Source: Sorghum bicolor (Eukaryota > Streptophyta > Magnoliopsida > Poales > Poaceae). From it: a DNA stretch of 64,000 bases. A program made the position numbers and the translations under genes. How positions within the stretch are numbered: position 1 is the first letter of the stretch; the number at the start of each line of letters is the position of its first letter. Of the stretch, positions 19,337 to 31,465 are shown piece by piece. Location: NCBI RefSeq assembly GCF_000003195.3, contig NC_012870.2, positions 29,814,477 through 29,878,476 of the forward strand, in the 5' to 3' direction. The notes under the pieces were generated by a model that was not told where the DNA came from, did no database searches, and was given only the letters and a program-made list of their open reading frames with translations.

Positions 19337-19948
19337 TGTTAAGCCAGCGACCCTGTGTGTGTTTGTCTGTAATAGTCTGTTCTTGCATATCTGAGTTGTT
19401 CAACTAGAGTCTAAATTATAAGCTTAGAAGTAGAGATAAACCTTCCGAAGCCTTGTGCTCACTAATAATAAATTAAGGCAGCATATCTAGTGTGTTTAGT
19501 AAACTTAGATATGTGATATAGTCTTCACTGGGAAGGGGAATAAAGCGCCCTTCTGGTGTTCTGGCTGGATTAACAGGGTAGCGACAAGGAACATTGCACC
19601 AAGCCCTGTACAAAAAAACATGCCAGAAGATCGAAAATCAATGCGGAGCTCTCGCACTAAAGGAAAATAGACGGGTAAGACAAATTCTCCGCTTGTATTC
19701 CCATATGGAAATATTAGAGTTCACATCGTTTTGGGAAGCTATCAAGGAGACGAGGGATATTAAACAAGATGGACTACAGATGGGCAGTACTCACCCATAG
19801 TGCTTATCTTGTCCAGTTCATACGAGATGCAAACAAGCCGAATATTACCCGGCCCCTATGCGGGAGGTAAAGGTGGAGCCTAAATATCGTTTCTTTTTTG
19901 GACCCATTTTCACAAGAAAATTCTTACAGCAGAAAACCTCCAAAACAA
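19337..19948. other. Intergenic, no gene recognised
   Basis: A 68-codon open frame at 19594-19800 shows no known motif. I see no other feature. Confidence 0.4.
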
Positions 19949-20190
19949 AGCCTTGTTTAGTTCACTCTAAAAACCTAAAAGTTTTCAAGATTCTCTGTCA
20001 CATCGAATCTTTCGACACATGCATGAAGTATTAAATATAAATGAAAATAAAAACTAATTGTACAGTTTACCTGTAAACCGCGAGACGAATTTTTTGATCC
20101 TAGGTAGTCCATGATTGGACAATATTTACCACAAACAAACGAAAGTGCTACAGTAGCGAAATCCAAAATCTTTTCGCATATAAACAAGTC
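19949..20190. mobile_element. GGCCTTG-type MITE, first of a tandem pair
   Basis: It starts GCCTTGTTTAGTTCACTC and ends ATATAAACAAGTC. It directly abuts a second member at 20192 in the same orientation, so one probably inserted at the edge of the other. Confidence 0.8.
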
Positions 20191-20191
20191 T

Positions 20192-20434
20192 GGCCTTGTT
20201 TAGTTCACCTCGAAAACCAAAAACTTTTCAAGATTCTCCGTCACATCAAATCTTGGAGCACATGCATGAAGCATTAGATATAGACGAAAATAAAAACTAA
20301 TTACACAGTTTGCCTGTAAATCACGAGATGAATCTTTTGAGTCTAGTTAGTCTATAATTGAATAATATTTGTCAAATAAAAACGAAAATAGTATAGTGCC
20401 GAAATCCGAAATTTTTTGAGAATTAAACAAGGCC
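20192..20434. mobile_element. GGCCTTG-type MITE, second of a tandem pair
   Basis: Ends GGCCTTGTTTAGTTCACC and AATTAAACAAGGCC. The core motifs are shared with the neighbour, with clear divergence between the two. Confidence 0.85.
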
Positions 20435-21636
20435 TAAGGTGCTACCTGTCGTGCTTGGTTTTGAGTGCGCGACCAGCGCACAAGCAGCAGGCCGGAGGCC
20501 TAGCCTAGCTCGCTAGCAACATGTGGGAGGGGCAAGACGGACCCAATTTTTTTACAATTTAGTTTTTTTTTTAAAAAAGTTCACAATTAGACCCCTGATG
20601 CAGAATTAGACCTAGGGGTCGACGCCGTGAAGCATGGCGTCGAGGTTACACGTCTCGACGTCGAGCTTCCAAGCTTGTGTCCACGTGGCGATTGCGTGGC
20701 TGTGTATGTGGCCCTAAAAAAATAACCTCGGTGCCACAGATCATGGCGTCGAGCTCGGCGCCACAGATCACGGCGTCGAGCTCGATGCCGTAGATCACGG
20801 CGTTGACCTCCTTCTTCCAAAACGGACCAGCCCTCTCCCTGCTCCCTCTCTCCATGCGCCGACGCCTTCTCCCTGCTCCAGCTCTGCTCCTCCTCCCGCT
20901 CGCCGCGCTGCTCCTCCTCCCTCCCTGCTCGCCGCGCCGCTCGCGCCGTGCGTGCCCCCGGCAGCCCGCCCCGCGCAGCGCAGCGCGCCCCGCAGCCCCG
21001 CGCAGCCCGCCCCGCGCACCTCCCCGCGCAGCCTGCCTTGGTTGGTGGCCGGACTGGGAAGGGCAGCGGGGCGCCTCCTCATCCGCGGCATGGGTGGCTC
21101 GTGCCGCGGTCTGGTGCGGCCGCCGGCGGGCAGGCGGCCGTCCCCCACCCGAGGCATTGTTTTAAATTTGAGGCCACGTTTAATTTGAGGTATTTTTTAA
21201 ATTTTCAGTTTGTAGTTGGCATTGTTTTTATAATTTAGGTTGTTTTTGAATTTATTTTTAGTTAATTATTAGTAAATAATAATTTAGTTAGTTATTAGTT
21301 TTATTAGTGTTATAGTTTAGTTAGGTAATTCATCTAGCAATTTTTTACTTAGTATAGTTTTGTTGTCAATTAAGTTAGATAGGTAGTACTTGTAATAAAT
21401 GTAGTTACCAACATAGTTATATAGTTCGATAGTTAGGAAATGTAATAATATTATGTATTTTCATGTCGTATGTTCTTATTAACATAGTTATATAGTTAGC
21501 AAATTTAGTTATATAGTTGGGTAGGTAGATTCTTATTAAATTAGATACATATATACATAATAATTCGTATGTGTACTATAGTTCTAGTTGTATTAGTTAT
21601 ATGCCTAGTAACTTGGGTGTTTTGTATATCAATTAG
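20435..21636 (+). other. MULE-1 5' region with 27-bp repeats and GC-rich leader
   Basis: A 27-bp tandem repeat (CCACAGATCA.GGCGTCGAGC) occupies 20734-20811 in about three copies. A very GC-rich block (20820-21160) follows, then an AT-rich stretch up to the transposase ATG. Several frames are open in the GC-rich block on both strands only because of composition. No protein is recognised. It probably holds the transposase promoter and leader. Confidence 0.5.
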
Positions 21637-24452
21637 ATGGACAATGTAGTAACTCTATATCATGGAGGAAGTGTGGAGGAAGATCAGTTTGGCAATGTTG
21701 GTTTTGTTGGAATGCAAAGGGTGCCTTTGATGTTTGATGAGCGGCCATTGTTTTCTGAATTGATGGGTAGTGCTCGTGATGAGCTTAAATGTAATTCAAA
21801 TGAAGATGAAATCTTAGTTGAGGGGGTACTTCATCATGGCCGGTCAGGGACAATTTTTAGGCGGTTGGTCCCAATTGTATCCGAGGTTCAATGGGACAAA
21901 TATGTCAAAACTGTCATGAAGAGTGAGTTTCAATGTTTGGATTTGGTTGTGCGCAACTTGTCCAAGGAGCCAGCCCCTCTAGTGGATTCTCCTCCTAATT
22001 GCCAATCACCCCTTGGTGGGTTCTCGCCGGAACCGGACAATCCGGCACCCTCAGCTCCCCCAGTACCCAGTCACGAGGTGGGTGTGGAAGATGTGGTTGT
22101 CGTTCCTGATGCTCAATCCGGTCCCAATGAGGCTGGAACATTTGTCGGTGGTGTTGGTGCTGGTAGCCTAGAGACCCCTATGACCCAGAAAATTCAATGT
22201 AAGTGGCGTAGTTACATTATTCATTTTGTTAGCCTTCTTCGTTCGATTTCATTGTCTCAATTGTATCCATATTTGTGGTTTTGTTGTAGGTGACAACCCA
22301 ACTAATGATTGTTGTCCTCCTTTGCCTCCATCAGTTAATGTTGATGCAGCTTTTATAGCATCTAACAGTTTGGATGTTAATATTGAGGATGATGAGGAGC
22401 CCTATGGCACAGCTAGAGCTGTTGATTCCGATGATGACCGCCCAGTTGCACCTTTAAGTAAACAAGAAATGGAGCTTATCAGACGTTTCTATCCTGATCG
22501 TGATCCACTAGTTCACGAGTTTAGTGACCTTAGTCATTCTCAAAATGCTTATGCAGAGGGAAGAGATGACGAGCTGCTGGAGGCTCCTGAGGCTAGTGAC
22601 AGTGTGCAAATTTAGAAGGGCATGGTCTTTAATGACTTGCCTAGCTTAAGACGGTTGTTACAACAATATTCTGTAATACGTAAAAGACCCTTCAAGGTGA
22701 TGCACTCCTATGTTGAGCGCCGCTACACGGTTGTGTGTGAGATGTCAGATTGCAACTGGAGGGTTTGTGCTCGTAAACAGAAGGCCACCGGGAAGTTCAA
22801 GATCACAAAAATTGTAGGTCCACACACTTGTGCCCAGACTGACCTTCAACAGAAGCATCGACAGTTGACCTCTACCCTTATTGCTAGTACGTTATGCACA
22901 ACTTTAAAGGGTCAGCCCAACTTGAAGGTTAGAACAATTATGGACATGGCTCAGAAGATATTTAAGTATGGTATAAAGTATGGTAAAGCGTGGAGGGCAA
23001 AGCAAAGGGCCTGGAAGATGATATATGGGGACTGGGAGGAGGGGTACGAGCAGCTGCCAACAATGTTCAATGCAATGAAAGCAGCAAATCCAGGCATGCA
23101 TTACGAGTACATTCCGAAGCCTAATGAATGGAGGAATGGGAGGCAGATATTCTTTCGTGCATTCTGGTGCTTTCCACAGTGTGTCCAAGCCTTTAGGCAC
23201 TGCCGTCCAGTGTTATCAATTGATGGTACTTTTTTGCTTGGCAATACATGGGCACTCTTTTGGTAGCCATTTCATGGGACGCAGACAATGCATTGGTTCC
23301 TTTGGCTTTTGCTTTGGTGGAGAGAGAGAACAAAGACAGCTGGGGTTGGTTCATGCGCCTTGTTCGGATACATGTCATTGGCCCACATAGGGAGGTTGGT
23401 GTCATATCTGATAGACACCAGAGCATACTCAGTGCCGTACAGGAGCAGATTCCTGGTTATGCACCTTTGCACCATCGTTGGTGTACTAGGCATCTTGCAG
23501 AGAATTTACTTCCGAAGGATGGTACGATGGACAACTTTCCTCTATTTGAGGAGGTTGCTCGAATGCTTGAGGTGTCGTTCTTCGAGGAGAAGTTGGAGCA
23601 GCTAAAAACCGCAACAAATGCAGAAGGTAGGCAGTGGCTGCTAGGTTTGATGAGAGAACCTGAGAAATAGACAAGAGCCCATGATGATGGTGGATGGAGA
23701 TATGAGTTTCAGACTAGCAACATGGCAGAGTCATTTAATAGTGTGCTCAAGGGTATACGTGCCATGCCAGTCAATGTCATTGTATCTTTTACCTTTTATA
23801 GGCTAGTGTCCTGGTTCAACGATAGACATGCTCAAGCATTGCAATTACAGAGTAATAATCTGAAATGGACACCTAGACCTAAGAAGCACCTTGACAAGGC
23901 AAAGGAAAGGGCTAGGACACATGACATAGAGTGTTTTGACCATGCCACTGGCAAGTACCAGGTCACTGAAAGGGGTGGTACAACGTCAGATGGTGAGATC
24001 CGACCATCAAGGAGTTATATTGTTGTCCTTACTGATTTTTCATGTGGATGTGGGAGACCAAGACAGTACCACTCTCCTTGTTCTCACTATATTGCAGCAG
24101 CTAGGCATCGCAACTTTGACTACGAGACCAAGATACCATGGGAGTTGAGTGTTGATAGCCTTGTGCTTACTTGGTCGCCCCGTTTTGAGCCTTTTCTAGA
24201 TGAGGGGCAGTGGCCAGAATACATTGGCCCAACGATCCAGGTGCTCGCTGGAACAAACGTGGAACCAGAAAGCGGACGAGGCATAAGATGGTCATGGACC
24301 AGATTTCAGGTAGAACGAGGCAAGGGAGAGCAACCCCTTTTGTTACTGACCTCGAGCAAAATCAATGTGGCAAATGTGGTAGACTTGGGCACAACTCGTG
24401 TACGTGCCATTGGCCGCTAAGTCAGGTGCATTTAATATTCAATGTACTTTAG
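21637..24452 (+). pseudogene. MULE-1 MURA-type transposase (broken)
   Basis: Exon 1 (21637-22198) encodes the PB1-like N-terminal domain of plant MULE transposases (YHGGSVEEDQFGNVGFVGMQ). An 91-bp GT-AG intron follows; exon 2 runs from 22290. It has an acidic linker, a MuDR DNA-binding region (GMVFNDLPSLRRLLQQYSV, C-x4-C-W), and the MULE DDE core with D in VLSIDGTFLLG, D in GVISDRHQSIL and E in NMAESFNSV. A SWIM zinc finger (CGCGRPRQYHSPCSHY) and, in another frame, a CCHC knuckle (CGKCGRLGHNSCTC) follow. Breaks: TAG at 22613-22615, a one-base deletion near 23243, TAG at 23668-23670 (for Trp), and a frameshift near 24235. It is not functional. Confidence 0.9.
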
Positions 24453-24591
24453 TTGTTAAATACTTTCATATGCAACTTACTTTTTGGCAGACATACATGT
24501 TCTAGTGCTCCTTTGTTTAATATAATGACATTGTAATGTATTTTTTCTTATCTGCTTAATTACTAACTAATGGCTCAACTTTGTTTATAGG

Positions 24592-27500
24592 ATGGAGCAG
24601 TTCCACCTCCTAGATCCATACTACGAGGAGAAGCACCGAGGACGACTCACTGCAGAGGGGGCGGTACTTACTTTGATCTTTGCTTTTCAGTTATTATTAA
24701 TTTGCTTACTTATGCATTGAATAATTTGATTGTAACGGTTGCAGGAACTACCCCCGCTTCGACCTCGAACGCATGACAAGTCGAGGAGATGCGGTATGAC
24801 GACAGGTACACACCTCTGGTACAGAGGGCTGGCCTGGATGTCATATCGTATCAGGTTCGTCGTGGGTTGCCTCCAATTAACCCTGCGGTGATCACAGCTT
24901 TGGTTGACAGGTGCACCATTTCTCCATAGTAATCGTATGTTATTTGCAACAAATTTTATCTATCTTTCCGAAAAAGCTAACAACAATGTTCTTTAATTTG
25001 ATTTGTAGGTCGAGGCTAGAAACTCATAGTTTCCACCTACCTTGTGGAGAGATGACTGTTACACTCCAGGACAGTCAGAAGATCCTGGGGTTGAGTGTTA
25101 GAGGTCGTCCAGTTATCGGACACTGCAGGCCCGATGGTTGGAGGGACAGAGTTGAGGCCTTCCTTGGAAGACCACTTCCTCCGGAGGCATCGGCGTACCG
25201 CACCATAGGGGTACCAATTACTTGGCTTAGGCAGAGCTTTGGTAACTGTCCGGCACATGCGGACCAGGAGACAGTTGCCTACTACTGCAGAGCTTGGATC
25301 TTGCACCTATTTGGGTGTGTTCTTTTCCCTGACGGGACAGGGGACACTGCATCGTGGATGTACCTCCCGTGCCTCACTGACTGGGACACCACAGGTACTT
25401 ACACAGTTATTATTAATCTGCTTACTTATGCTTACTTATGCATTAAATAAATTGATTGTAACGGTTACAGGTACTTACAGCTGGGCTTCGGGAGTGCTGG
25501 CTTACCTATACTGTAGCCTTCGTGAGGCGTGTCGTCAGACCGCACAGAGTTCTTCTGTTGGTGGTTGTGTTTACCTACTGCAGCTTTGGATGTGGTCTCG
25601 TCTCCCATTTGGACGGCCCATAGTTGACGCTCCTCGGGACTGGTTTGCAGTGGGCAACCCTCGTCACCGCCCGACGTTTGCCCATCTTTGGGACCAGGCA
25701 AAAGTCCCCTTCAGCAGGACTTCACGTGCGTACGTATAGTATGCCAATGAGCTCGACACGCTTAGGCCCTCCATGGTGAGTAAAATGCAATAGTTGGTCT
25801 ATAGTTCTTGTACTATGTCTGCATGATAGTTGGTCTAACTTGCCATATACATGTCTTTTGTTTGCAGGTGAATTGGGAGACGTACACGGACAATGATGCG
25901 CCGCATCTTGGAGTAAGCAGCATGTGTAGCGAGGATGAAGACTTGTACATGATGATGTGCCCTCTAATTTGCTTCTATGCTGTTGAGTGGCACCTTCCAA
26001 ATCGAGTAGCCCACCAATTTGGCTTGTGCCAGCAATGGCCTGTCCCGCCGTTCGATACTTCCGTGGAGCTGCACAAGTAAGTCCTTTTGGTCAATTTTCC
26101 ATGCAATTGATACAAATGTTTGTTGAAATTTATTCAAAGTTCAATATTTATTCAAAGTTTAATACCATAAATGTGCCTATCCATGCTTGCTGAAATTTAT
26201 ATTCTCAGTCATTTATATCGTACTTGTTGCAATCAATTCCAACCTATACTTGCTGAAATTTACATGCTTGCTGAAATTTATTTGCTACTTGGTCCAATAT
26301 AAATGCTTGCTGAAATTTATAACCCCCTATATCTATGTTGATAGTTGAATATTTATTCGAAGTTCAAAACCATATATGCTGCCCCAAAGTAAAGACTTTT
26401 TCACTCAATGTTGCTGAAATTTATTCAAAGATGCATATTTATTCAAAGTTCAATACCACAAATGTGCATGTCCCTATCCATGCTTGCTGAAATTTATATC
26501 CTTAGTCACTTCGATCGTATTTGTTGCATTCATTTCCAACCTACTTGCTAAAATTTATAACCCCCTATATCCATGTTGCTAGTTGAATATTTATTCAAAG
26601 TTCAATACCATATATGCTGCCCCAAATTACTTAGTTTTTTTAATCAATATTGTTTAATCTGTTTTATTATGTTCATCTTTATTATTTAATTTTAGGATTG
26701 ATCGTCAGAAGCAGAAGAAGACAGTTGAGTTTGAGACACTGCACCGTCACCACATAGAGGTGTGGGACCAGTTTCATGACAACCTCTACGAAAATGAGCA
26801 ACCACATACCAACTATAATTTCCGTGCATACCTAACTTGGTACCTAGGTGTTACACGAACAAGGTTCAAAATTCAGTGGACCCAAATAGATTATGCGTAT
26901 CTTGAATGATCTGAGGATGAGGACACTTCCTATGACCTTGCAGCACGACAAGGGACACTTATCGAGGCAGCACCTGTCTTGGACCGAGTGGTACATGCCC
27001 TTTCCACTTAACTATTGTACGGTTGTTGTAATGAAGAAATTGCACCTATATAAACTAATACATGTCTTTTCTTATAGGGCAACGCACTCAAGCAATCTGT
27101 ACTTGACATCGAATGGTTTCCAAGAACAGGTGTAGATGAGCACACACTAAACAATTTTCTTGGAGTAAGTACTTGACATCGAATTTATGTAAGAACTAGT
27201 ATTACGACCCTCATTTATTATATATGTAACAATATGAATTTTAATCTTTGCATAATAGAGACTAGCACGTAGGCTGTAGCTCGTTGCGGTTGCGGTACTA
27301 GTGCTGCGATGAATGTGCATGTGCCATAGGAACAACAATGCAACACAGCTGTTGTGCATGGCACATCTTCTTTGGGAGGTATATTTTCATTAAATTTGTT
27401 GTTTACTTGAACCGAGCAATTTTCATGGTATGATATAATGAATTATGTGCACACATCATTTGAAAAATGTTGATAGGATCTGGAGGACAGAGCTCGTCTC

Positions 27501-27718
27501 GGCCAACCATGGACACTATTCAAAGCGATGATGATGAGGACGAAGAGGGGGTGGCCGAGGAGCGTGACTATGACGAGCTTGGGTTATCTCAGCTTTCTGA
27601 TGCTCCTTCTACTCAACCTACGCAGGTTGCAAGAAGGCGACGTCGTTCGCCTTCTAGGTACACTCCAGGCACCGATGCTCTTGGCCACAAGGGTAAGGGT
27701 AAGACTAGGAGACAGTGA
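24592..27718 (+). pseudogene. MULE-1 plant mobile domain (PMD) protein, about nine exons, broken
   Basis: Starts MEQFHLLDPYYEEKHRGR directly after a TTTATAG that could also be a splice acceptor. Exons by GT-AG and phase: 24592-24663, 24745-24910, 25009-25394, 25471-25775, 25868-26076, 26696-26990, 27078-27164, a degraded exon near 27258-27378, and 27478-27718. PMD motifs include FHLPCGEMTVTLQDSQKILG, VYLLQLWMWSRLPFGRP, WETYTDND and WHLPNRVAHQFG. The tail is acidic then basic (DDDEDEEG, RRRRRSPSRYTPG). PMD proteins include Arabidopsis MAIN/MAIL1 and many transposon-borne relatives; their biochemical role is unknown. A frameshift in exon 2 and stops in exons 4, 6 and 8 make it a pseudogene. It could be a separate gene or spliced to the transposase. 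Confidence 0.82.
26100..26640 (+). repeat. Degenerate repeats inside the long PMD intron
   Basis: The 619-bp intron 26077-26695 is built from scrambled copies of TGCTTGCTGAAATTTAT, ATTTATTCAAAGTTCAATA and CCCTATATC.ATGTTG, repeated at least twice each. Confidence 0.7.
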
Positions 27719-28113
27719 TGATGACTTCTGGGCTAACACCATGGTAGCAGCTTAGAATTGATGGCATGACTTTTGTTATTTTGCATGTATCGACACTGTC
27801 AATTTTGTGGACTATTTGTACTATATGAGACTGTATGGTCTTTGTGGACTATTTGAACTATCATTTCTGATGGCGTATGTGCTTGTGTTGTGATATTTGG
27901 ATGAATCAATGCTTGTATTATATTGTGATGTCTATTTAAAACTGTGGATGCACCTAAAACAGGGGAAACTCTTGCAAATTTTTTCCATGAATTATTCAAT
28001 GTAGTGCACATATTCTGTGGTCCATTCCTATTGGTTGTCGCAGTGTAGGCTTTTCAGAAACAGTGAACCAATATGGGCTTTTCATTGAATCATCACATCC
28101 GAAACAGTGAACA

Positions 28114-28263
28114 AATCTAGCCTTTTCAGATGACAATCCAAATAGACTTTTCAGTTTTCAACTAGGCTTTTCAGTAATCGAATCTAGGCTTTTCAGATGA
28201 AAAATCAAAAAGACTTTTCAGTTTTCAACTAGGCTTTTCAGTAATCGAATCTAGGCTTTTCAG
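28114..28263. repeat. 67-bp tandem repeat rich in AGGCTTTTCAG
   Basis: AATCTAG.CTTTTCAGATG recurs at 28114, 28182 and 28249. Each unit holds three CTTTTCAG words. It lies about 100 bp before the GRF start codon and may carry its promoter elements. The rest of 27719-28113 shows no feature. Confidence 0.85.
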
Positions 28264-28369
28264 GTGCATTTATTTTATATTACAACGGCTACCAAGTATT
28301 GGGTTCCTATATATATACGTAGTGGTGAGAGCGTTGCTACTCACTTGAGATTGTTCAGTTGAAGTAAAA

Positions 28370-28654
28370 ATGTCTGGAGGGTCATCTAGAGGGAAGGGAA
28401 AGGGAAAGGGGCCGATGAAGGGTAATCCCTTTCTTTGGGAGGGTCCTCTTGGTCCTAAAGACTTCGAGGAAGCAATTTATGATAGGTTCCCCCTTGAAAG
28501 CAAACATGATTTTACTAAAGAGGCACCACTGAGGGCATATGATGACCAAAAAGAGGAGTGACCAAAATGCATGCATGGTGATGGTTGTTTGGTGCAAATG
28601 TACACAGAGGGGATAGATGGAGGGCGTCGTTTCTTCAAATGTCCACCAGCATGG
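28370..28654 (+). pseudogene. MULE-1 GRF-type zinc-finger protein, first exon (broken)
   Basis: ATG at 28370 gives MSGGSSRGKGKGKGPMKGNP, then a TGA at 28559-28561 in place of the expected Trp. In the same frame follow PKCMHGDGCLVQMYTEG and GRRFFKCPPAW. This is the first half of a GRF zinc finger (C-x-H-G-x2-C ... GRRFFKCP). The exon ends at a GTAAGT donor at 28655. The second exon is cut off by copia element A, inserted in the intron at 28696. GRF fingers bind single-stranded nucleic acid in APE2, TOP3A and NEIL3; the role in transposons is unknown. A related, intact gene is in MULE-2. Confidence 0.82.
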
Positions 28655-28695
28655 GTAAGTCATATTAGTAATTCAACCTTCAATATGGTACTCTC

Positions 28696-30221
28696 TGAAA
28701 GAGCATCTAGGCCCCTAGTGATTTTTGTGATTAATGACATTACTGATTACTATGACTAACGTGTGTTTTGCAGATGCAAAGTCATAGGTAAGGTCATGGT
28801 AATAGGTACTCGATGGACAGGGACGTACATGCCTACTTAATAGTGGAAATCGTTTCGGTTTTCAAAGGATGGATGGACATCGTCAAGACTAGACTAGGTC
28901 TAAGTGCCATATGGTGAAGAAGGGCACTTAGAGTAGTTTAGGACTTTGTTTTCCTTTGATCGTACTATTAAGAGGGGCTTTGATCTAGTAGCTTGACTTA
29001 GGCAAGGCTTTAGGTTTAGGTGTGGTGCACACTTGGTAAACCTAGCTCTAGGCAGCTCAGAGATAGTCCTTAGATCGAGAGGAACCAACTTCGTTTTGGA
29101 GCGATCGCGTTTCGACGAAGTTAGGGTGCCCAAGAGGGCACCGGACGCTGCACCGAACGCTCTATGAGTGCGTTCGGTGAGGTCCTTAGCCGTTGGAACA
29201 GTGCCGTGCTTAGGGTTAGGCACCGGACGCTGGCACCGGACTCACCGGGCAGCTTCCGGTCCCATACCCAGGGAGGTTGCAAACCTGCCCTGAGCACCGG
29301 ACGCTAGCACCGGACGCACCGGGTAGCGTCCGGTCCCATGCGTAGGGAGCATGTAAGTTTTCCTGGAGGACCGGACGGTGCACCGGACGCTGGAAGTTAG
29401 CGTCCGGTGAACTGTCAGAGCAAGTACAGTTAGCCGTTATGGAGCACCGGACGCTCGGTGCAGTGCGTCCGGTGACCCCGTTTTCAGTGGAAAACAGTTG
29501 GTTGACCTTTGGACTTCGTGGATAGTATTTATACTCCTCCATCTCGTCCATGAGAGGTCTCTTGCCCATTTGAACATCAGAGAAACTTGTTGTGGAGCAA
29601 GAGAATAGCAAGAGCCTAGAGAGGATTGAGATTTGAGTGATTTCTTGAGTGAATCCCTCTCTAGTGAGTTCCAAGAGTCAAGTGTGCATCCACCACTCTC
29701 TAGAGCCTTGTTTGGGTCAAGTGAGAGTTCTTTGCTTGTTACTCTTGGTGATCGCCATCACCTAGACGGTTCGGTGGTGATTGGAGGCACGAAGACCGCC
29801 CGGAGTTCTTGTGGGTGGCTCGTGTCAAGCTTGTGAGCGGTTTTGGGCGATTCACCGCGATGGAGTGTCGAAGAATCAGCCCGTAGAGAGCACTTGGTCC
29901 TTGTGCGGACTAAGGGGGAGCAAGACCCTTGCGCGGGTGCTCCAACGAGGACTAGTGGAGAGTGGCGACTCTCCGATACCTCGGCAAAACATCACCGAGC
30001 ACTTTCTTCCACTACTCCTTTACATTCTAGCATTTACTTTGTGTTTTTACATTCTTAGAATTGCCATGCTAGAATAGGATTGGAACTAGGTTGCAAAACT
30101 TTTTATCCGGTAGCTCTCTAGGTCACTCTAGGCACAAGGGGTGGAATTGGAGCTTATAGGTTGCTTAAATTTTTAGAAAAGCCCAATTCACCCCCCCCTC
30201 TTGGGCATCTTGATCCTTTCA
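28696..30221 (+). repeat. 5' LTR of copia element A (1526 bp)
   Basis: Starts TGAAAGAGCATCTAGGCCCC and ends ATCTTGATCCTTTCA, an imperfect TGAAAG/CTTTCA inverted end pair. Between 29130 and 29480 it holds many copies of CACCGGACGC and its complement GCGTCCGGTG. The partner LTR is not in the window, so age cannot be judged. Confidence 0.85.
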
Positions 30222-30223
30222 AT

Positions 30224-30236
30224 TGGTATCGGAGCC
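30224..30236 (+). promoter_or_regulatory. Primer binding site of copia element A
   Basis: TGGTATCGGAGCC, two bases after the LTR, matches the initiator-Met tRNA 3' end with one difference from the common TGGTATCAGAGCC. Confidence 0.85.
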
Positions 30237-30272
30237 TATGCTCATTATTTAGGCTTCACCGCCTAGAGAAAG

Positions 30273-31024
30273 ATGTCTAACAGGGATGGACCGCCACCCA
30301 TGTTCGATGGGGATGACTTCCCGTATTGGAAAATACGGATGGAGTCATACCTTGAGGCATGCGATATAAAGTTCCTAAAAGCCGCGACCGAAGGGTTTAC
30401 CCCTCCGGCAAAGGACACCGCTCTTACTCCACAAGAGCAAGAAAACGAGAAGTGGAATGTGAAGGCCAAAAACCACATCTTTAGAGGCCTTTGCAAAGAG
30501 GTGTTCAACCGCTTTCGGAGCCACAAAACCGCCCATGAACTTTGGAAGGAACTTTGTGCGCTCCATGAGGGATCAAAGAGTGAACGCGAGGAACGCTATC
30601 ACCTAGTGATGAACAAGCTTAATACATTTGAGATGCTTCCTAAAGAAAATGCTAATGAAATGTATTCTCGCTTGAATGTCATTGTAGAGGAGCTTAATGG
30701 ACTTGGGCTCACTCAAATGAGTGCGGCGGATGTAGCAAGGAAGATACTATGTGTGATTCCCATTGAGAAATATGGGCACATAGTAACGGTGCTTCATCAA
30801 GGCGATCTCTCCACTGCTACACCAACCGCCATATTGGGGAAGATCAATGCTCATGAGATGTACATGCACATGAACCCCCAAGATGGATCCTCATCCGCTA
30901 AGAAAGAAAAGAAGGACTTGGCCCTCAAAGCTTCTCACAAGGGCAAAGCCAAGAAGATTGAAGTTGAGTCATCAACTTCAAGTGATGATGGTGCATCTAT
31001 TGCCCTCTTGGTGAGAAGAACCAC
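30273..31024 (+). pseudogene. Copia element A gag, cut by element C
   Basis: ATG at 30273 starts MSNRDGPPPMFDGDDFPYWK, the DUF4219/UBN2 gag of plant copia elements. Typical motifs follow (MESYLEACD, RGLCKEVFNRFRSHKTAHELW, ARKILCVIP, LGKINAHEMYMHMNP). The frame is intact for about 250 codons. At 31025 the LTR of element C begins and translation would stop a few codons later. The zinc knuckle and pol are therefore displaced beyond the window. Gag forms the virus-like particle that packages element RNA. Confidence 0.88.
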
Positions 31025-31465
31025 TGTTGACACTAGCTAACACCACTTAGATACTAGGTTGTCATCCCCAGCATGGTGCCAGAGTGTACAAAGGTATTTA
31101 TAAATGTAAAGGCTCTCTAGAAAATAATCTATTCTATCCACAAGCGCACAGATAAAACACCTCATTGTAGCATTTCACCAGGATAAGTATTCCAGGTATC
31201 GTTATTTATAATTTTGCTCAAGGGATGAAATTAAAATAAGGGGAAAAATCTATCAAGGCATAGACTAGAGATAAACTTGCAAGAACATGATTACTAATGA
31301 GAAACTCGTCACACAGTCACTTACTTTAGCAGGGGGTAAACCATAAAGATAATGATAATGAATTATAAGTTCAAGGGATAAAGAACACAGCGATTAGAAA
31401 ATAGACTACTCCTCATATATGTAGGTGATGTCGGATTAGCTAGAGAATGGATTCTAAGTTATCTC
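31025..31465 (-). repeat. Element C 3' LTR, distal piece
   Basis: A 441-bp piece that differs at about one base from 55935-56376, the same part of the 5' LTR. It is separated from the remainder (48606-49677) by element B. Confidence 0.9.

Larger units (their letters stand above)
20535..28695 (+). mobile_element. MULE-1: Mutator-like element with transposase, PMD and GRF genes
   Basis: Three decayed genes in the same orientation form one unit: MURA-type transposase (21637-24452), plant mobile domain protein (24592-27718) and GRF zinc-finger protein (28370-28654). The right part is interrupted at 28696 by copia element A, and its remainder lies outside the window. The left boundary is not defined by a terminal repeat I can match. 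It is placed near the AT-rich stretch before the 27-bp repeats. Confidence 0.75.
28696..31024 (+). mobile_element. Copia element A: 5' LTR and start of gag
   Basis: An LTR (28696-30221), primer site and gag start are present. The element is interrupted at 31025 by element C, and the rest lies beyond the window. The large LTR, UBN2-type gag and GC-rich inverted repeats in the LTR resemble SIRE/Maximus-like copia elements, which is an inference. Confidence 0.88.

Noticed and set aside
20803..21238. Several overlapping Pro/Arg/Ala-rich open frames on both strands
   Set aside because: The GC-rich composition keeps all frames open; no motif, and it lies in the MULE-1 leader.
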